DNA from: Planctomycetaceae bacterium
GTDB taxonomy: Bacteria; Planctomycetota; Planctomycetia; Pirellulales; PNKZ01
Direction: 5' to 3'
Assembly (NCBI GenBank): GCA_016793115.1
Contig: JAEUIN010000248.1
Location: 27,919-91,918 of the forward strand
DNA: 64,000 nt
Below, in pieces: positions 1-8,922 of the stretch (within the stretch, counting starts at the first letter, position 1; every line of letters begins with the position of its first letter). The position numbers and the translations under genes are program-made. A model generated the notes under the pieces. The model was not told where the DNA came from. It was given only the letters and a program-made list of their open reading frames with translations, and did no database searches.

Positions 1-1857
1 GTCGCGTGGCTTGCCGGCGAAGGTGAGATACCAGAGACGGAACATATAGAACGCCGTGATCGCAGCGCCTCCCGCCACCGCATGCAGCAGAATGCCGTGT
101 TGTGGGTTGAGCTTCGCAAAGCTCAAGGCCTGTGCGACGATCGCGTCTTTCGAATAGAACCCGCTGAAGAACGGCGTGCCGATGATCGCCAAGCAGCCGA
201 TGAGCATCGTGTAAGCCGTATAGGGCATCTTTTTGCGCAACCCGCCCATGCGGAGCATGTCGTTGGTGTGGCAAGCGTGGATCACCGAGCCGGAGCACAT
301 AAAGAGCAGGCTCTTGAAGAAGGCGTGCGTGATCAAGTGGAACAGGCCGGCCGACCAGCCGCCGATACCCAAGGCGAGCATCATGTAGCCAAGCTGGCTC
401 ACGGTGCTGTAGGCAAGCACGCGTTTGATGTCGGTCGCCGTGATGGCGATCGTCGCGGCGATGAAGAGCGTGATGCCGCCGATGTAGGCGATGCTGATGA
501 GCACTTCGGGGGCGAAGACCGGAAAGAAGCGGCCGACGAGATAAACGCCGGCCGCAACCATCGTCGCCGAGTGGACGAGCGCGGAGACGGGCGTGGGGCC
601 TTCCATGGCGTCGGGGAGCCAAACGTGCAACGGGAACTGCGCGCTCTTGCCGACGCAGCCGCAGAAGATGCCGAGGCCGGCGACGACAAGGAGCCAGTAG
701 CCGTACTTTTGCTCGCGCCAGGCGTCGATCTGAGCGTCGGTCGGCTGCACCCCACGGGCGATTTCTTGGGCCGCGGCGGCTTTCACCATGCCGTCAGGAG
801 TGCGAAGTTCGTAGCCTGCCGTGGGCTCGCGGGCTTGCGAGAAGAGCCCTTTTTGGCCGTCGACGTCGCCGAAGGCGAAGGTGCCTAGGCTTCCCCAAAG
901 CGCCATGAGTCCGATGATCATGCCGAAGTCGCCGACACGATTGACGATAAACGCCTTGTTGGCGGCGTTCGAAGCGCTCTTGCGCTCGATGTAGAAGCCG
1001 ATGAGGAAATACGAGCACACGCCGACGAGTTCCCAAAAGACGAACACCATCGCAATGTTGCCGGCGACGACCAGTCCCAACATGCTGAAGCAGAACAGCG
1101 ACAGATATTGGAAAAAGCGATGGAATCGGCCGGGGCGGTGCAGGTATTCCTTGCCGGCAGGGAGTTCGACGTGAGCGTCGTGGCCGTAATCGTCTTCGTT
1201 GCCGAGGCCTTCGTGGGCGTCTTCATGCGCATGTGAGCCATGTCCATGCGCACCCCCGCCGCCGTGATCGTGCGCCGCGTGGCCGTGGCCGGAGCGGCCT
1301 TTGGAGACGAGTACTTCGTGGTCGGTCACGTCGTGCAGTTCGTCGTGCATGTAACCGATGGCGTAAAAATGAATGCAGGTGGCGATCAAGGTGACCATCG
1401 CAAACATGCAAACGGTGAGCGAGTCGATGTAGTAGCTCACGGTGACGCGCAGCGCTTCGCCAAATTGACCGAGTACGTACCAAGTACCGGTGTAGGCCTT
1501 TGGTGGAGAATGGACGTGGGCCTCGTGATGTGTGCCGTGTTCCTGATCGTGCGCATGGTCGGCCGATGCTGCGAGCGAGGAGAGGCGGAACTGGTCTGTC
1601 GCGCCGTAAGTCGACACAGGCACGTGATGTTCATCATGATGCGATTCGGCCGCGCCGGCGCCGTGAACGCTCAGCCATGAGACGAAGGCTATCGCCGAAA
1701 GTATGAAGGAGCCGAGAATCGCCCCGGTGGCTACGTACGACGCCAAGACGCCGCGCTTACCCATGCGCGGTCCGAACAGCACGATGAGCGTGAACGACGC
1801 CAACGGCAACAGCCAGGCGATGCACAGCAGCTTCGGCAGGAGTACTTCCAGTTGCAT
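1..1857 (-). CDS. nuoL: NADH-quinone oxidoreductase subunit L (partial, 3' end outside window)
   Basis: Membrane proton-pumping subunit of respiratory complex I. The ATG at 1857 opens a frame with no stop to base 1 (619 codons), so the C-terminus lies beyond the left edge. Visible landmarks are a first membrane segment near residues 8-25, the NuoL-like stretch YYIDSLTVCMFAMVTLIATC, FVFWELVGVCSYFLIGFY, NKAFIVNRVGDFG, and AFYMFRLWYLTFAGKPRD at the edge. Two His-rich loops, about residues 65-120 and 180-230, are additions relative to E. coli NuoL and look like metal-binding or disordered loops. It lies 31 bp after nuoK in the same operon; nuoM and nuoN would be expected further left. The function is near certain; the role of the His loops is unknown. 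Confidence 0.95.
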   Translation of the reverse strand, partial: MQLEVLLPKLLCIAWLLPLASFTLIVLFGPRMGKRGVLASYVATGAILGSFILSAIAFVSWLSVHGAGAAESHHDEHHVPVSTYGATDQFRLSSLAASADHAHDQEHGTHHEAHVHSPPKAYTGTWYVLGQFGEALRVTVSYYIDSLTVCMFAMVTLIATCIHFYAIGYMHDELHDVTDHEVLVSKGRSGHGHAAHDHGGGGAHGHGSHAHEDAHEGLGNEDDYGHDAHVELPAGKEYLHRPGRFHRFFQYLSLFCFSMLGLVVAGNIAMVFVFWELVGVCSYFLIGFYIERKSASNAANKAFIVNRVGDFGMIIGLMALWGSLGTFAFGDVDGQKGLFSQAREPTAGYELRTPDGMVKAAAAQEIARGVQPTDAQIDAWREQKYGYWLLVVAGLGIFCGCVGKSAQFPLHVWLPDAMEGPTPVSALVHSATMVAAGVYLVGRFFPVFAPEVLISIAYIGGITLFIAATIAITATDIKRVLAYSTVSQLGYMMLALGIGGWSAGLFHLITHAFFKSLLFMCSGSVIHACHTNDMLRMGGLRKKMPYTAYTMLIGCLAIIGTPFFSGFYSKDAIVAQALSFAKLNPQHGILLHAVAGGAAITAFYMFRLWYLTFAGKPRD

Positions 1858-1888
1858 GGGCGGGCGATGCCTGAGCGAGGGAGTGCGG

Positions 1889-2233
1889 TTAACCCTTCAA
1901 GTCGTCGGCTCGGTCGACGTCGACGGTCGAGTGGTTGTTGTAGAAATTGAGGACGATCGCAAGCGCGACTGCGGCCTCTGCCGCAGCGAGCACGATGACG
2001 AACAAGGCGATGAAGTGACCGTCGAGTCCCAAGGAAAATGCACCGTCTTTTTGAAGGAACGGGCTGCCGAGGGCGACGAAGTTGACGTTCGCTCCGTTGA
2101 GCACCAGTTCGATGCCCATGAGCACGCCCAGCGCGTTGCGCTTCACCGCCATGCAGACGACGCCGGCGGTGAACAGCATCGCCCCGACCAGCATGTAATG
2201 CGAAACGCCGACGGGTTCGGTGAGCAAGTTCAT
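1889..2233 (-). CDS. nuoK: NADH-quinone oxidoreductase subunit K
   Basis: Small three-helix membrane subunit of complex I (homologous to MnhC/MrpC), 114 aa, normal for the family. After a short leader (MNLLTEPVGVSHY) come helix 1 (LVGAMLFTAGVVCMAVKRN), helix 2 with the conserved glutamate in GVLMGIELVLNGANVNFVAL, and helix 3 around FVIVLAAAEAAVALAIVL, which carries the second conserved glutamate (AAAEAAV). It sits between nuoJ (44 bp upstream) and nuoL (31 bp downstream). The C-terminal tail is acidic. Identification is secure. Confidence 0.95.
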   Translation of the reverse strand: MNLLTEPVGVSHYMLVGAMLFTAGVVCMAVKRNALGVLMGIELVLNGANVNFVALGSPFLQKDGAFSLGLDGHFIALFVIVLAAAEAAVALAIVLNFYNNHSTVDVDRADDLKG

Positions 2234-2277
2234 GGTGCGATGAGTGCGAGAGCGACTTCGTTCTGGGCGGCAACAAG

Positions 2278-2877
2278 CTACGACGGCAGCGACGAGGATT
2301 CGGCACGTCGCTTTTTCGTGCGGGCCAAGTAGGCCGCACCGACCAAGACGACGAGCAAGTGAACAGACACGATTTCAAACGGAAGCAGATAACTGCTCAT
2401 TCCAGGTTTGAGCGATTCCGGACGATCCAAGTCGAGCTTGTCCACGCGGACGCCGAGCAAGCCCATGCCGAGCGGCGTGGCCGTCGGTTCGAGCTTGGCG
2501 TCGGCGGTGTCGCCGTGATGCCAAGAGGCGACGCTGAACGCTGCGGGAACCAAGAGCGACAACAAAGCTCCGCTCACGATCACGGCCAGAATCCAATCGC
2601 CGCCGCGCGTCTTCATGCTGACGAACGGACCCTGGGCCGTGAGCATCACGCCGAACACCAATAGCACGAGCGTGCCGCCGACGTAGATCATCAGTTGCAT
2701 CGCGCCGACGAAATCAGCCCCGGCCAGAAAGAACAAGCCTGCGGTCGATCCGAGCGAAATAATGAGGTAGAAGGCCATCCGGACGATGTTCGACGAAACG
2801 ACGACCGCGACGGCGAAAGCCGCGGCGGCCAGCGCGAACAGCAGAAAGAAGAACGAATGCCAGTTGATGTCCGTCAT
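2278..2877 (-). CDS. nuoJ: NADH-quinone oxidoreductase subunit J
   Basis: Complex I membrane subunit J, 199 aa with five predicted helices. Family signatures are VVSSNIVRMAFYLIISLGSTAGLFFLAGADFVGAMQ split across helices 2 and 3, and MIYVGGTLVLLVFGVMLTAQ. The ATG overlaps the stop of nuoH by 4 bp (ATGA), indicating translational coupling. A soluble loop of about 40 residues (near residues 125-165) separates the last two helices. The C-terminus is basic (ARTKKRRAESS), consistent with a cytoplasmic tail. Confidence 0.95.
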   Translation of the reverse strand: MTDINWHSFFFLLFALAAAAFAVAVVVSSNIVRMAFYLIISLGSTAGLFFLAGADFVGAMQLMIYVGGTLVLLVFGVMLTAQGPFVSMKTRGGDWILAVIVSGALLSLLVPAAFSVASWHHGDTADAKLEPTATPLGMGLLGVRVDKLDLDRPESLKPGMSSYLLPFEIVSVHLLVVLVGAAYLARTKKRRAESSSLPS

Positions 2878-4088
2878 GATTTGCCGCCTTTCGCGGCGGG
2901 GGGGCTAAGCAGAGCGGTTTTGTCGGACGAGCTTGGGGCGGGCTTGGCGATCGGCCGATCGACTTCGGTGAGGACGTATCGTCGGCCATACGGTGTCTGT
3001 GGAATCAGCAACCCGCCCGGGAACTGATACTGCCAGAAGACCGCGCCAAGAAACATCACGGCCGCGATCGGCACGCAATACTTCAAGCACATCTTCATGA
3101 CTTGATCGATGCGGAGCCGCGGCAACGTCCAACGGACCCAGATCATCACCAAAACGAACAACGTCGACTTGCCGATGAAGTTGATCATGCCGAGGAAGTT
3201 GCCGACGTAGCCCGCGATCGCGCCGTTTTCGTGCGTGAGGCCGACGAGTTCGGTTAGGGGAATCGGGCCGTTCCAGCCGCCGAAGAAGAGTATCGTCGCC
3301 AAACCGCTAACGGCGAACATCGAGCCGTACTCGGCCATGAAGAAGTAGCTCCAGCGGATACCGGAATACTCCGTGTGAAAGCCGGCCACGAGTTCGCTTT
3401 CGGCTTCCGCTAAATCGAACGGTGCGCGATTCACGCTGGCGAGCGCACAGGTGAAGTAAACCCAAAACGTGATAAACGTGAATGGGTCGTGAAAAATCAG
3501 CCAGTTCGTGAACAGGCCGGCTTGCATGTTGCCGATTTGAACCAAGTCGAGCGTGCCGGTAATGAGTACCGGCACGACGACGCACATCCCGAGCGGCACT
3601 TCGTAACTCACGACTTGCGCGGCCTCGCGCATCGAGCCAAACAGCGACCACTTTGAGGCTGAAGCGTAGCCGCCCAAAATCACGCCGAAGACTTCCAGTC
3701 CGAGCACTGCGAGAATGAAAAACACGCCGGTGTTGATCGGGATGGCGACCCAGCCGTCGCTAAAGGGCAATGCCATCAGGGCCGCGAACGACGCACAGAA
3801 GCTCACGTACGGTGCGACGCGGAACAGCATCCCATCGGCGCCTTCCGGCATCAGATCTTCTTTGGTGATCAGTTTCAGTCCGTCGGCCAAACTTTGCAGC
3901 CAACCGAACTTGCCGCCGACGCGCGTCGGCCCAAGACGATCTTGGATACGGCCGGAAACCTTACGCTCGGCCCAAATGAAGACGAGCGCACCGACCGCGC
4001 CGACTTGGATCAGCAGCGCGCAATGAATAAGGCCCGTCAGCGTATACGCCGCCCATGTCCATAGGTATTGCGACAGGTATTCAGCCAC
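2874..4088 (-). CDS. nuoH: NADH-quinone oxidoreductase subunit H
   Basis: Complex I membrane subunit at the junction of the peripheral and membrane arms, forming part of the quinone chamber; 404 aa. Recognised from VFIWAERKVSGRIQDRLGPT, RVGGKFGWLQSLADGLKLI, the acidic loop NRAPFDLAEAESELVAGFHTE split over residues 220-242, and IWVRWTLPRLRIDQVM near the C-terminus. The start is a GTG. It is somewhat longer than E. coli NuoH because of a proline/serine-rich cytoplasmic tail. Its 3' end overlaps nuoJ by 4 bp. No nuoI lies between nuoH and nuoJ, unlike the classic order. Confidence 0.96.
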   Translation of the reverse strand: MAEYLSQYLWTWAAYTLTGLIHCALLIQVGAVGALVFIWAERKVSGRIQDRLGPTRVGGKFGWLQSLADGLKLITKEDLMPEGADGMLFRVAPYVSFCASFAALMALPFSDGWVAIPINTGVFFILAVLGLEVFGVILGGYASASKWSLFGSMREAAQVVSYEVPLGMCVVVPVLITGTLDLVQIGNMQAGLFTNWLIFHDPFTFITFWVYFTCALASVNRAPFDLAEAESELVAGFHTEYSGIRWSYFFMAEYGSMFAVSGLATILFFGGWNGPIPLTELVGLTHENGAIAGYVGNFLGMINFIGKSTLFVLVMIWVRWTLPRLRIDQVMKMCLKYCVPIAAVMFLGAVFWQYQFPGGLLIPQTPYGRRYVLTEVDRPIAKPAPSSSDKTALLSPPAAKGGKS

Positions 4089-4253
4089 GACGAGTTGTTC
4101 CTAAAGCGAAAGGCGGCGGCGACTTTCGGACGTCGATCTCAGGCGTTCGAGCAAGCATGCTGAGGCGTGAAATATGGCACATGCCGGCACCGTGCGACAA
4201 GACCCGCCTCGGCGAAAATCCCCGCCGCGCGAACTTGCCGCGCCATAGCGGGA

Positions 4254-5459
4254 CTATCGATCGATTTCTCCCATCACGATATCGAGCGAGCCGACAATGG
4301 CGGGCACGTCGGCGATCAGGCAACCCCGGCAAAGTTCGTGCGTCACGCAAAGGTTCGAGAAACAACTACTGCGAGCGCGCACGCGCCACGGAATCGCGGA
4401 GCCGTCGCTCACGAGGTAAAAGCCCATCTGCCCTCGCGGCGCTTCGGTCTCGAGATAAACTTCGCCTTTCGGCAGTTTCTCATTCAGTTTTACCGGGATG
4501 CCGTGCGTGCCGGAGGCGCGGCTGTAGCGATCGATGGCTTGACGCACGATATCGATCGATTGCATGACTTCGAGCATGCGCACGTAGAACCGATGCCAAC
4601 AGTCGCCGAGCACAGCTTCCGGCGGAACCGGCGGATATTTGTGGTCGCTCGGGTAGCGGCCGTTTTTCTGCACGATGACTTCGAAGGCGTAGCCGTCATA
4701 AAGCTCGGTGTAGCGTTCTTCGCCGTCGCGACGGAGATCCCAATCGACGCCGGAGCCGCGGAGCACCGGTCCGCTGGTGCCGTATCCGATCGCCTGCTCG
4801 GCCGACATAATGCCGATGCCCGCCGTGCGTTTGATGAAGATGGAGTTCGTCGTAAGCAAAGCGTGATATTCTTCGATAATCGGCAGCAATTGAGCGAGAA
4901 ACGCTTCGCACTCGGCGAGCCAGCCGCGCGGCAGATCATGCGTCGCCCCGCCGACGGTAAGATAGCTGTAGGTCAGTCGCGCACCGCAAGCCTTTTCAAA
5001 CAAGTCGAGAATCTTCTCGCGCTCGCGGAAAGCATAGAGAAACGGGCTGAACGTGCCGAGATCGAGGCCGTAGGCTCCCATGCCGACGAGGTGGCTTGCG
5101 ATGCGGCCCATCTCGGCAATGATCACACGTAGGTGCTTGGCCTTCTCAGGCAATTCGAGCTTGAGCAGCTTTTCGACGGTGAGCGCCCAGCCGAGGTTCA
5201 TGTTCATTCCGGCGAGATAGTCCATCCGATCCGTGTACGGAATGAACTGTCGCGGCGTGAGATTCTCGCCGATCTTCTCCGCGCAGCGGTGCAGATAGCC
5301 GATGTGCGGTGTGACTTCCGAGACAATTTCGCCGTCGGTCCGCAGCACCAACCGCAACACGCCGTGCGTGCTGGGGTGCTGCGGTCCCATATTGACGAGC
5401 ATTTCATCGGTGCGAACGTCGAATTCGATGATGCGTGGGTCGTCGATTGCGCTGGCCAT
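4254..5459 (-). CDS. nuoD: NADH-quinone oxidoreductase subunit D (49 kDa subunit)
   Basis: Soluble complex I subunit related to [NiFe]-hydrogenase large subunits; lines the quinone site. 401 aa, full length, from NMGPQHPSTHGVLRLVLRTD (residues about 23-42) through PHIGYLHRCAEK, YTDRMDYL and RGQMGFYLVSDGS to the terminal SLDIVMGEIDR. It is a stand-alone NuoD rather than the NuoCD fusion of E. coli. Located 91 bp after nuoC and followed by a 165-bp gap before nuoH in which no gene is seen, where nuoE/F/G would be in other bacteria. Confidence 0.97.
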   Translation of the reverse strand: MASAIDDPRIIEFDVRTDEMLVNMGPQHPSTHGVLRLVLRTDGEIVSEVTPHIGYLHRCAEKIGENLTPRQFIPYTDRMDYLAGMNMNLGWALTVEKLLKLELPEKAKHLRVIIAEMGRIASHLVGMGAYGLDLGTFSPFLYAFREREKILDLFEKACGARLTYSYLTVGGATHDLPRGWLAECEAFLAQLLPIIEEYHALLTTNSIFIKRTAGIGIMSAEQAIGYGTSGPVLRGSGVDWDLRRDGEERYTELYDGYAFEVIVQKNGRYPSDHKYPPVPPEAVLGDCWHRFYVRMLEVMQSIDIVRQAIDRYSRASGTHGIPVKLNEKLPKGEVYLETEAPRGQMGFYLVSDGSAIPWRVRARSSCFSNLCVTHELCRGCLIADVPAIVGSLDIVMGEIDR

Positions 5460-5550
5460 AGTAAATGTCGAATCACGAAGGACGAATCTCGAATGAATGA
5501 GGCGGTACGCATGGCGAACTCAGAGTTCGACACGCGTTTCTAGTCATTCG

Positions 5551-6078
5551 TCATTTTCCGCGTATTCCGTGGTACTCCAGCGGCATCTCGTAGTCTTTTC
5601 TCAAAGGATGGCCGACCCAATCTTCCGGGCAGAGGATACGGCGCAGAGCCGGGTGGCCGGTGAAACGCACGCCGCATAAATCGTAAACCTCGCGCTCGTG
5701 CCAATCGGCCGTGGGCCAAACGTCGGCGACCGAGGGAACTTGCGGGAGTTCACCTTCGACACCGTCTTTCCAGCGCGGCAAAATGACTTTGAGCACGAGG
5801 CTTTGTTTGTGGGTGATCGTCCAGAGGTGATAAACCACCTCAACGTGCGGCTGCCAATCGACCTTAGCGGCTTTCTTGGCGTCGGGCTCAAAATAATCGA
5901 CGCCGGAAATGCAGCTCAAATAATCGAACCGTAGGTCTTTCTCGTCGCGTAGAAAACGGCAAACAGCCGGCAGTGCCTCAGCAGCGACTTCGATCCAAGG
6001 ATCAAGATTGGCGGCGTTCGCACCGGTGATTTGAACACCGAACTTCTTCTTGAGTCGATCAAGCAGCGGCTGACTCAT
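5551..6078 (-). CDS. nuoC: NADH-quinone oxidoreductase subunit C (30 kDa subunit)
   Basis: Peripheral-arm complex I subunit, 175 aa. The family signature DWHEREVYDLCGVRFTGHP and the following LRRIL and GHPLRKDYE motifs are present. The frame stays open to 6195, but that would overlap nuoA by 55 bp with a non-conserved leader, so the ATG at 6078 (MSQPLLDRLKKKFG) is preferred. No nuoB is found between nuoA and nuoC, where it would normally sit. Confidence 0.94.
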   Translation of the reverse strand: MSQPLLDRLKKKFGVQITGANAANLDPWIEVAAEALPAVCRFLRDEKDLRFDYLSCISGVDYFEPDAKKAAKVDWQPHVEVVYHLWTITHKQSLVLKVILPRWKDGVEGELPQVPSVADVWPTADWHEREVYDLCGVRFTGHPALRRILCPEDWVGHPLRKDYEMPLEYHGIRGK

Positions 6079-6139
6079 GTTGTTGTGATCTTTTTTACGA
6101 AGAGGACGAAACGATGTCCCGGCAGACGATCGACCATAG

Positions 6140-6760
6140 CTAACCGGCGAGAACATTCTCCGTACCGGCTTCGGCAAGCGATGCCTGTGGCGCACCCCGC
6201 GATCTCTCCGAACTCACGGCACGGACCCAATCTAAGTCGCCGCGACTCCACACATAGGCGAAGCCGACCATAAGCACCGCGAAAAACACGAGAATGTCGC
6301 CGATAGAAGTTTTCGCCAGCAGCGAGGCCGCGGCACGCACCGCTTTGTCATTGATCGAGCGATCGAGATTTGGGTCGGCGACCACGGGATCGCGCACGCC
6401 GAGTTCCCGCTGTACGGCGGCGGCGTACGGCGTGAGCCGCGGCTTGCCGTCGACCGATTCGACGACGGCAAGGTTGGGATCGGTTAGGTGAGTCGCCTTA
6501 CCGAAAGCCGTGGCCCAAGGGAAGAAGAAAGCGACCTCGACATCAAAGATGATGAAAAGCAGCGCGACGACGTAGAAACGCAAGTCGAACTGTACGAAAC
6601 TCGAGCCGATCGTCGGCTCGCCGCACTCGTACACCGAGAGCTTTTCATCGTTGGGGTTCTTCGGCCGCAGAAATCGACCGACGACGAGATTCACTGCGAG
6701 AAACAACGCGCCGACAAGAAAGAACAGCGCAAGATATCCGGCGACGATTGTCGGTGACAT
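6140..6760 (-). CDS. nuoA: NADH-quinone oxidoreductase subunit A, with extended loop
   Basis: Three-helix complex I membrane subunit. The diagnostic loop YECGEPTIGSSFVQFDLRFY and the helix FIIFDVEVAFFFPWA are intact. At 206 aa the protein is much longer than usual (about 120-150 aa): roughly 60 extra residues (about 90-150) are inserted between helix 2 and the last helix (IGDILVFFAVLMVGFAYVWSR), and there is a tail of about 30 residues after it. It is the first nuo gene of this block, with 266 bp of gene-free sequence up to the DUF2203 gene. Confidence 0.94.
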   Translation of the reverse strand: MSPTIVAGYLALFFLVGALFLAVNLVVGRFLRPKNPNDEKLSVYECGEPTIGSSFVQFDLRFYVVALLFIIFDVEVAFFFPWATAFGKATHLTDPNLAVVESVDGKPRLTPYAAAVQRELGVRDPVVADPNLDRSINDKAVRAAASLLAKTSIGDILVFFAVLMVGFAYVWSRGDLDWVRAVSSERSRGAPQASLAEAGTENVLAG

Positions 6761-7026
6761 GAGGTGTGCCGCGTCTCGGGTCGTCGGTCGCGACTTATCT
6801 TCACGTCAAAAAACGACGTCAAAAAAATCGCGGAAAAATGGATGCCGGGCATTGTAGGAAACCTACTTGCAATTGCAAGCACGCGACTTCGTTTCAAATT
6901 GGCGAAGCGCCGGCCGGCAACGCGAACTTTCGGAAGATCTCATTCGATCCGCGCCAATGGCGCCTAACATCGCACTACAATAAAGACATAGACCTTTGCG
7001 TGCGCCGGATCAAAGAAGCACGGCGA

Positions 7027-7497
7027 TCAGCCGCCGGGAGCGGTCGTTGATGGAGACGGTTCCGCTATCGGCTTGCGGCCGGAGAAGCCGGCGTCGAGAT
7101 CGTGCCAATGCCGAACGCCCGGCTCGCCGAGCTTCCAGCATAGATAAACAGTCCGCCCGTCGCGCAGGCTAGGAAAATCAACGAGCCCAACGGCAACGTC
7201 TTTCAGTTCGACGCCGATGGCCAGCAATTCTTCCGCAAATTCATACAGTCGGTCCCGGTCGGCCTCAAGTTGACGCTCCACGTCGAGTACCTCGTCGGCG
7301 TAGATGTCGCGAACATTGCCGTGTCGCCCGGACTTCAAGGACGCTAGGCGCTCGCGCCGTTCGAGGATCTCTCGGGATAATTCCACCACGTCGCCGACGA
7401 CCGCCTTCACGAGCGGGAGCGCGGCATTAGCCGATTCGACAGTGAACAGCTTTCGGTTCGCATTTTGCGACATCGACTGCTGCGGGGAAGTCGACAT
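7027..7497 (-). CDS. DUF2203 family protein
   Basis: Small cytoplasmic protein of unknown function (DUF2203), 156 aa. An N-terminal FTVESANAALPLVKAVV and a coiled, charged middle (residues about 40-95) precede the family signature GLVDFPSLRDGRTVYLCWKL and GVRHWHDLDAGFSGRKPI. The ATG at 7497 is preferred because AAGAGG lies 10 bases upstream; a TTG at 7506 is an alternative. It sits between nuoI and nuoA in the same orientation, 33 bp after nuoI, so it may be co-transcribed with complex I genes. No function can be assigned. Confidence 0.85.
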   Translation of the reverse strand: MSTSPQQSMSQNANRKLFTVESANAALPLVKAVVGDVVELSREILERRERLASLKSGRHGNVRDIYADEVLDVERQLEADRDRLYEFAEELLAIGVELKDVAVGLVDFPSLRDGRTVYLCWKLGEPGVRHWHDLDAGFSGRKPIAEPSPSTTAPGG

Positions 7498-7530
7498 GAT
7501 GCGCAACCTCTTGCGAAGACGAAGGCGATC

Positions 7531-8061
7531 TTAGGCCTGATTAGGACCGCCGTGAACCGGTTTGGCGATGACCTTGGACTGGGCTACTGCCGTGGGGTTG
7601 AGCGTGGCTCGGCCCCAGGCGACGTCGACCGGCAGCCGCGAGAAGTCGACAATGCAGCCGTCGCGGCTGTAGCAACTCAAGTCGTGGGTTGCGCCCATGA
7701 AGATACAGTCGACCGGGCACGGTTCCACGCACAGTGCGCAAAACATGCATTTCGAGTAGTCGATCGTGAAGTTGGTGACTTGGAAGCCTTTGGCGCCTTC
7801 GACGCGCTGCTTACCGATATAAATGCAATCGACTGGGCAAGCCTTCGCACACTGATCACAGGCGATGCACGTCGTCAGATCATAGCGATGAAATCCGCGA
7901 TACCGCGGCGCGACCGGCACCGGGAGTTCTGGGTATTCAAATTGTTCCGTAAACGTACGCCGCTTGGGATCATACGTTTGAATCCAATAACGCAACGTGA
8001 TCGCCATGCCTTGGGCGACGGTGAACACGGCGGTAAAGACGTCGCGAAACCACTGGCGCAT
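7531..8061 (-). CDS. nuoI: NADH-quinone oxidoreductase subunit I (ferredoxin-like)
   Basis: Peripheral complex I subunit that relays electrons towards the quinone through two [4Fe-4S] clusters (N6a/N6b). Both cluster motifs are intact: CIACDQCAKACPVDC (about residues 65-79) and CMFCALCVEPCPVDC (about residues 105-119). The preceding GMAITLRYWIQ is the usual membrane-associated N-terminal helix. 176 aa. It is upstream of, not inside, the nuoA-L block. A 0.86-kb gene-free region lies 5' of it and presumably holds the promoter. Confidence 0.95.
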   Translation of the reverse strand: MRQWFRDVFTAVFTVAQGMAITLRYWIQTYDPKRRTFTEQFEYPELPVPVAPRYRGFHRYDLTTCIACDQCAKACPVDCIYIGKQRVEGAKGFQVTNFTIDYSKCMFCALCVEPCPVDCIFMGATHDLSCYSRDGCIVDFSRLPVDVAWGRATLNPTAVAQSKVIAKPVHGGPNQA

Positions 8062-8922
8062 GCTGGGTTCCTACGAGCAAGTTGAGGGGCGAGGCGTGCG
8101 AGACCGAATCCGAGCCGCGATTATAGACGCGGCCGGCAAGGCCGCAAGCAAACATTCGAGCCGTTCGTGAATCGCCACCGAACTTCTCTCTCGCAGCGGC
8201 ACACAACGCTGACCTTCTAACTGTCGCGCGCAACATGGGCGACCGCGCTGCGTGTGAAGTGCGGTGCGCTAGGTTCGCTGAATTCTATGCCGGCCGTGAA
8301 AAATGTCGCGTTGCGGAGCGCATTGCCTCGACACAGTTATGGCGTGCCCGCCGGTATGTCATTGTTGTGTTTGGCTGTCGTGTTTTCCCCACAGGAGAAA
8401 TCGCCATAGTTCGCGTGGGTCAATCGAACGTCTTTCGTCGCTCGCCCACTGTCTTGTTTGTTTCCGACCGCCGCTCGCGATTCGACGCAATATTCGGAGC
8501 GGCGTCAGCGTCAACCGTCGGTCATGAGAAGTCGCGACGATGCTATAGCGATTTTCATGCATCAAAGGGTGTAACACCTTCTGTGGTAACGTCTTGCGTC
8601 GAGAATCGCCGTCGACGGAGGTTGGACGGCTTTCGAACGCAGTCAAGACTCATTAAGCAGGCTATCGTCTCCTAGAGCGATTGGACCCCGCTTAAAGGCA
8701 TGGGAAGTAACCGAGTTGCTTGACTGGCAGGAACTTGCGCGTAGAGTGACATACAGGAATCGTCTGCGCTTGCGGAAAATGAGGAAAACTCCGCAAGTCC
8801 GATGTTCGCCGGAATTCTTCGCCCGCACTCGCGACTTGTCGTCGTCGTGCGGTCTTTAACGACGGTTATAGCAAGTACGCCATACCGGGAAGCCGGGAAC
8901 ACTCGACGAAGGATTGTGCACC
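8062..8922. other. Gene-free region between nuoI and csrA
   Basis: About 860 bp with no convincing gene on either strand. The open frames here (for example 8235-8675 plus) have low-complexity, Ser/Arg-rich translations with no recognisable domain. It lies between divergently transcribed nuoI and csrA, so promoters for both probably sit here; I could not identify clear -35/-10 pairs. Confidence 0.5.

Noticed and set aside
82..888. 268-codon plus-strand open frame
   Set aside because: Antisense shadow of nuoL; translation is His/Arg/Asp-rich and has no domain, while the minus frame is clearly NuoL.
8235..8675. 146-codon plus-strand open frame between nuoI and csrA
   Set aside because: No ribosome site, no domain, skewed Ser/Arg/Val composition; treated as intergenic.
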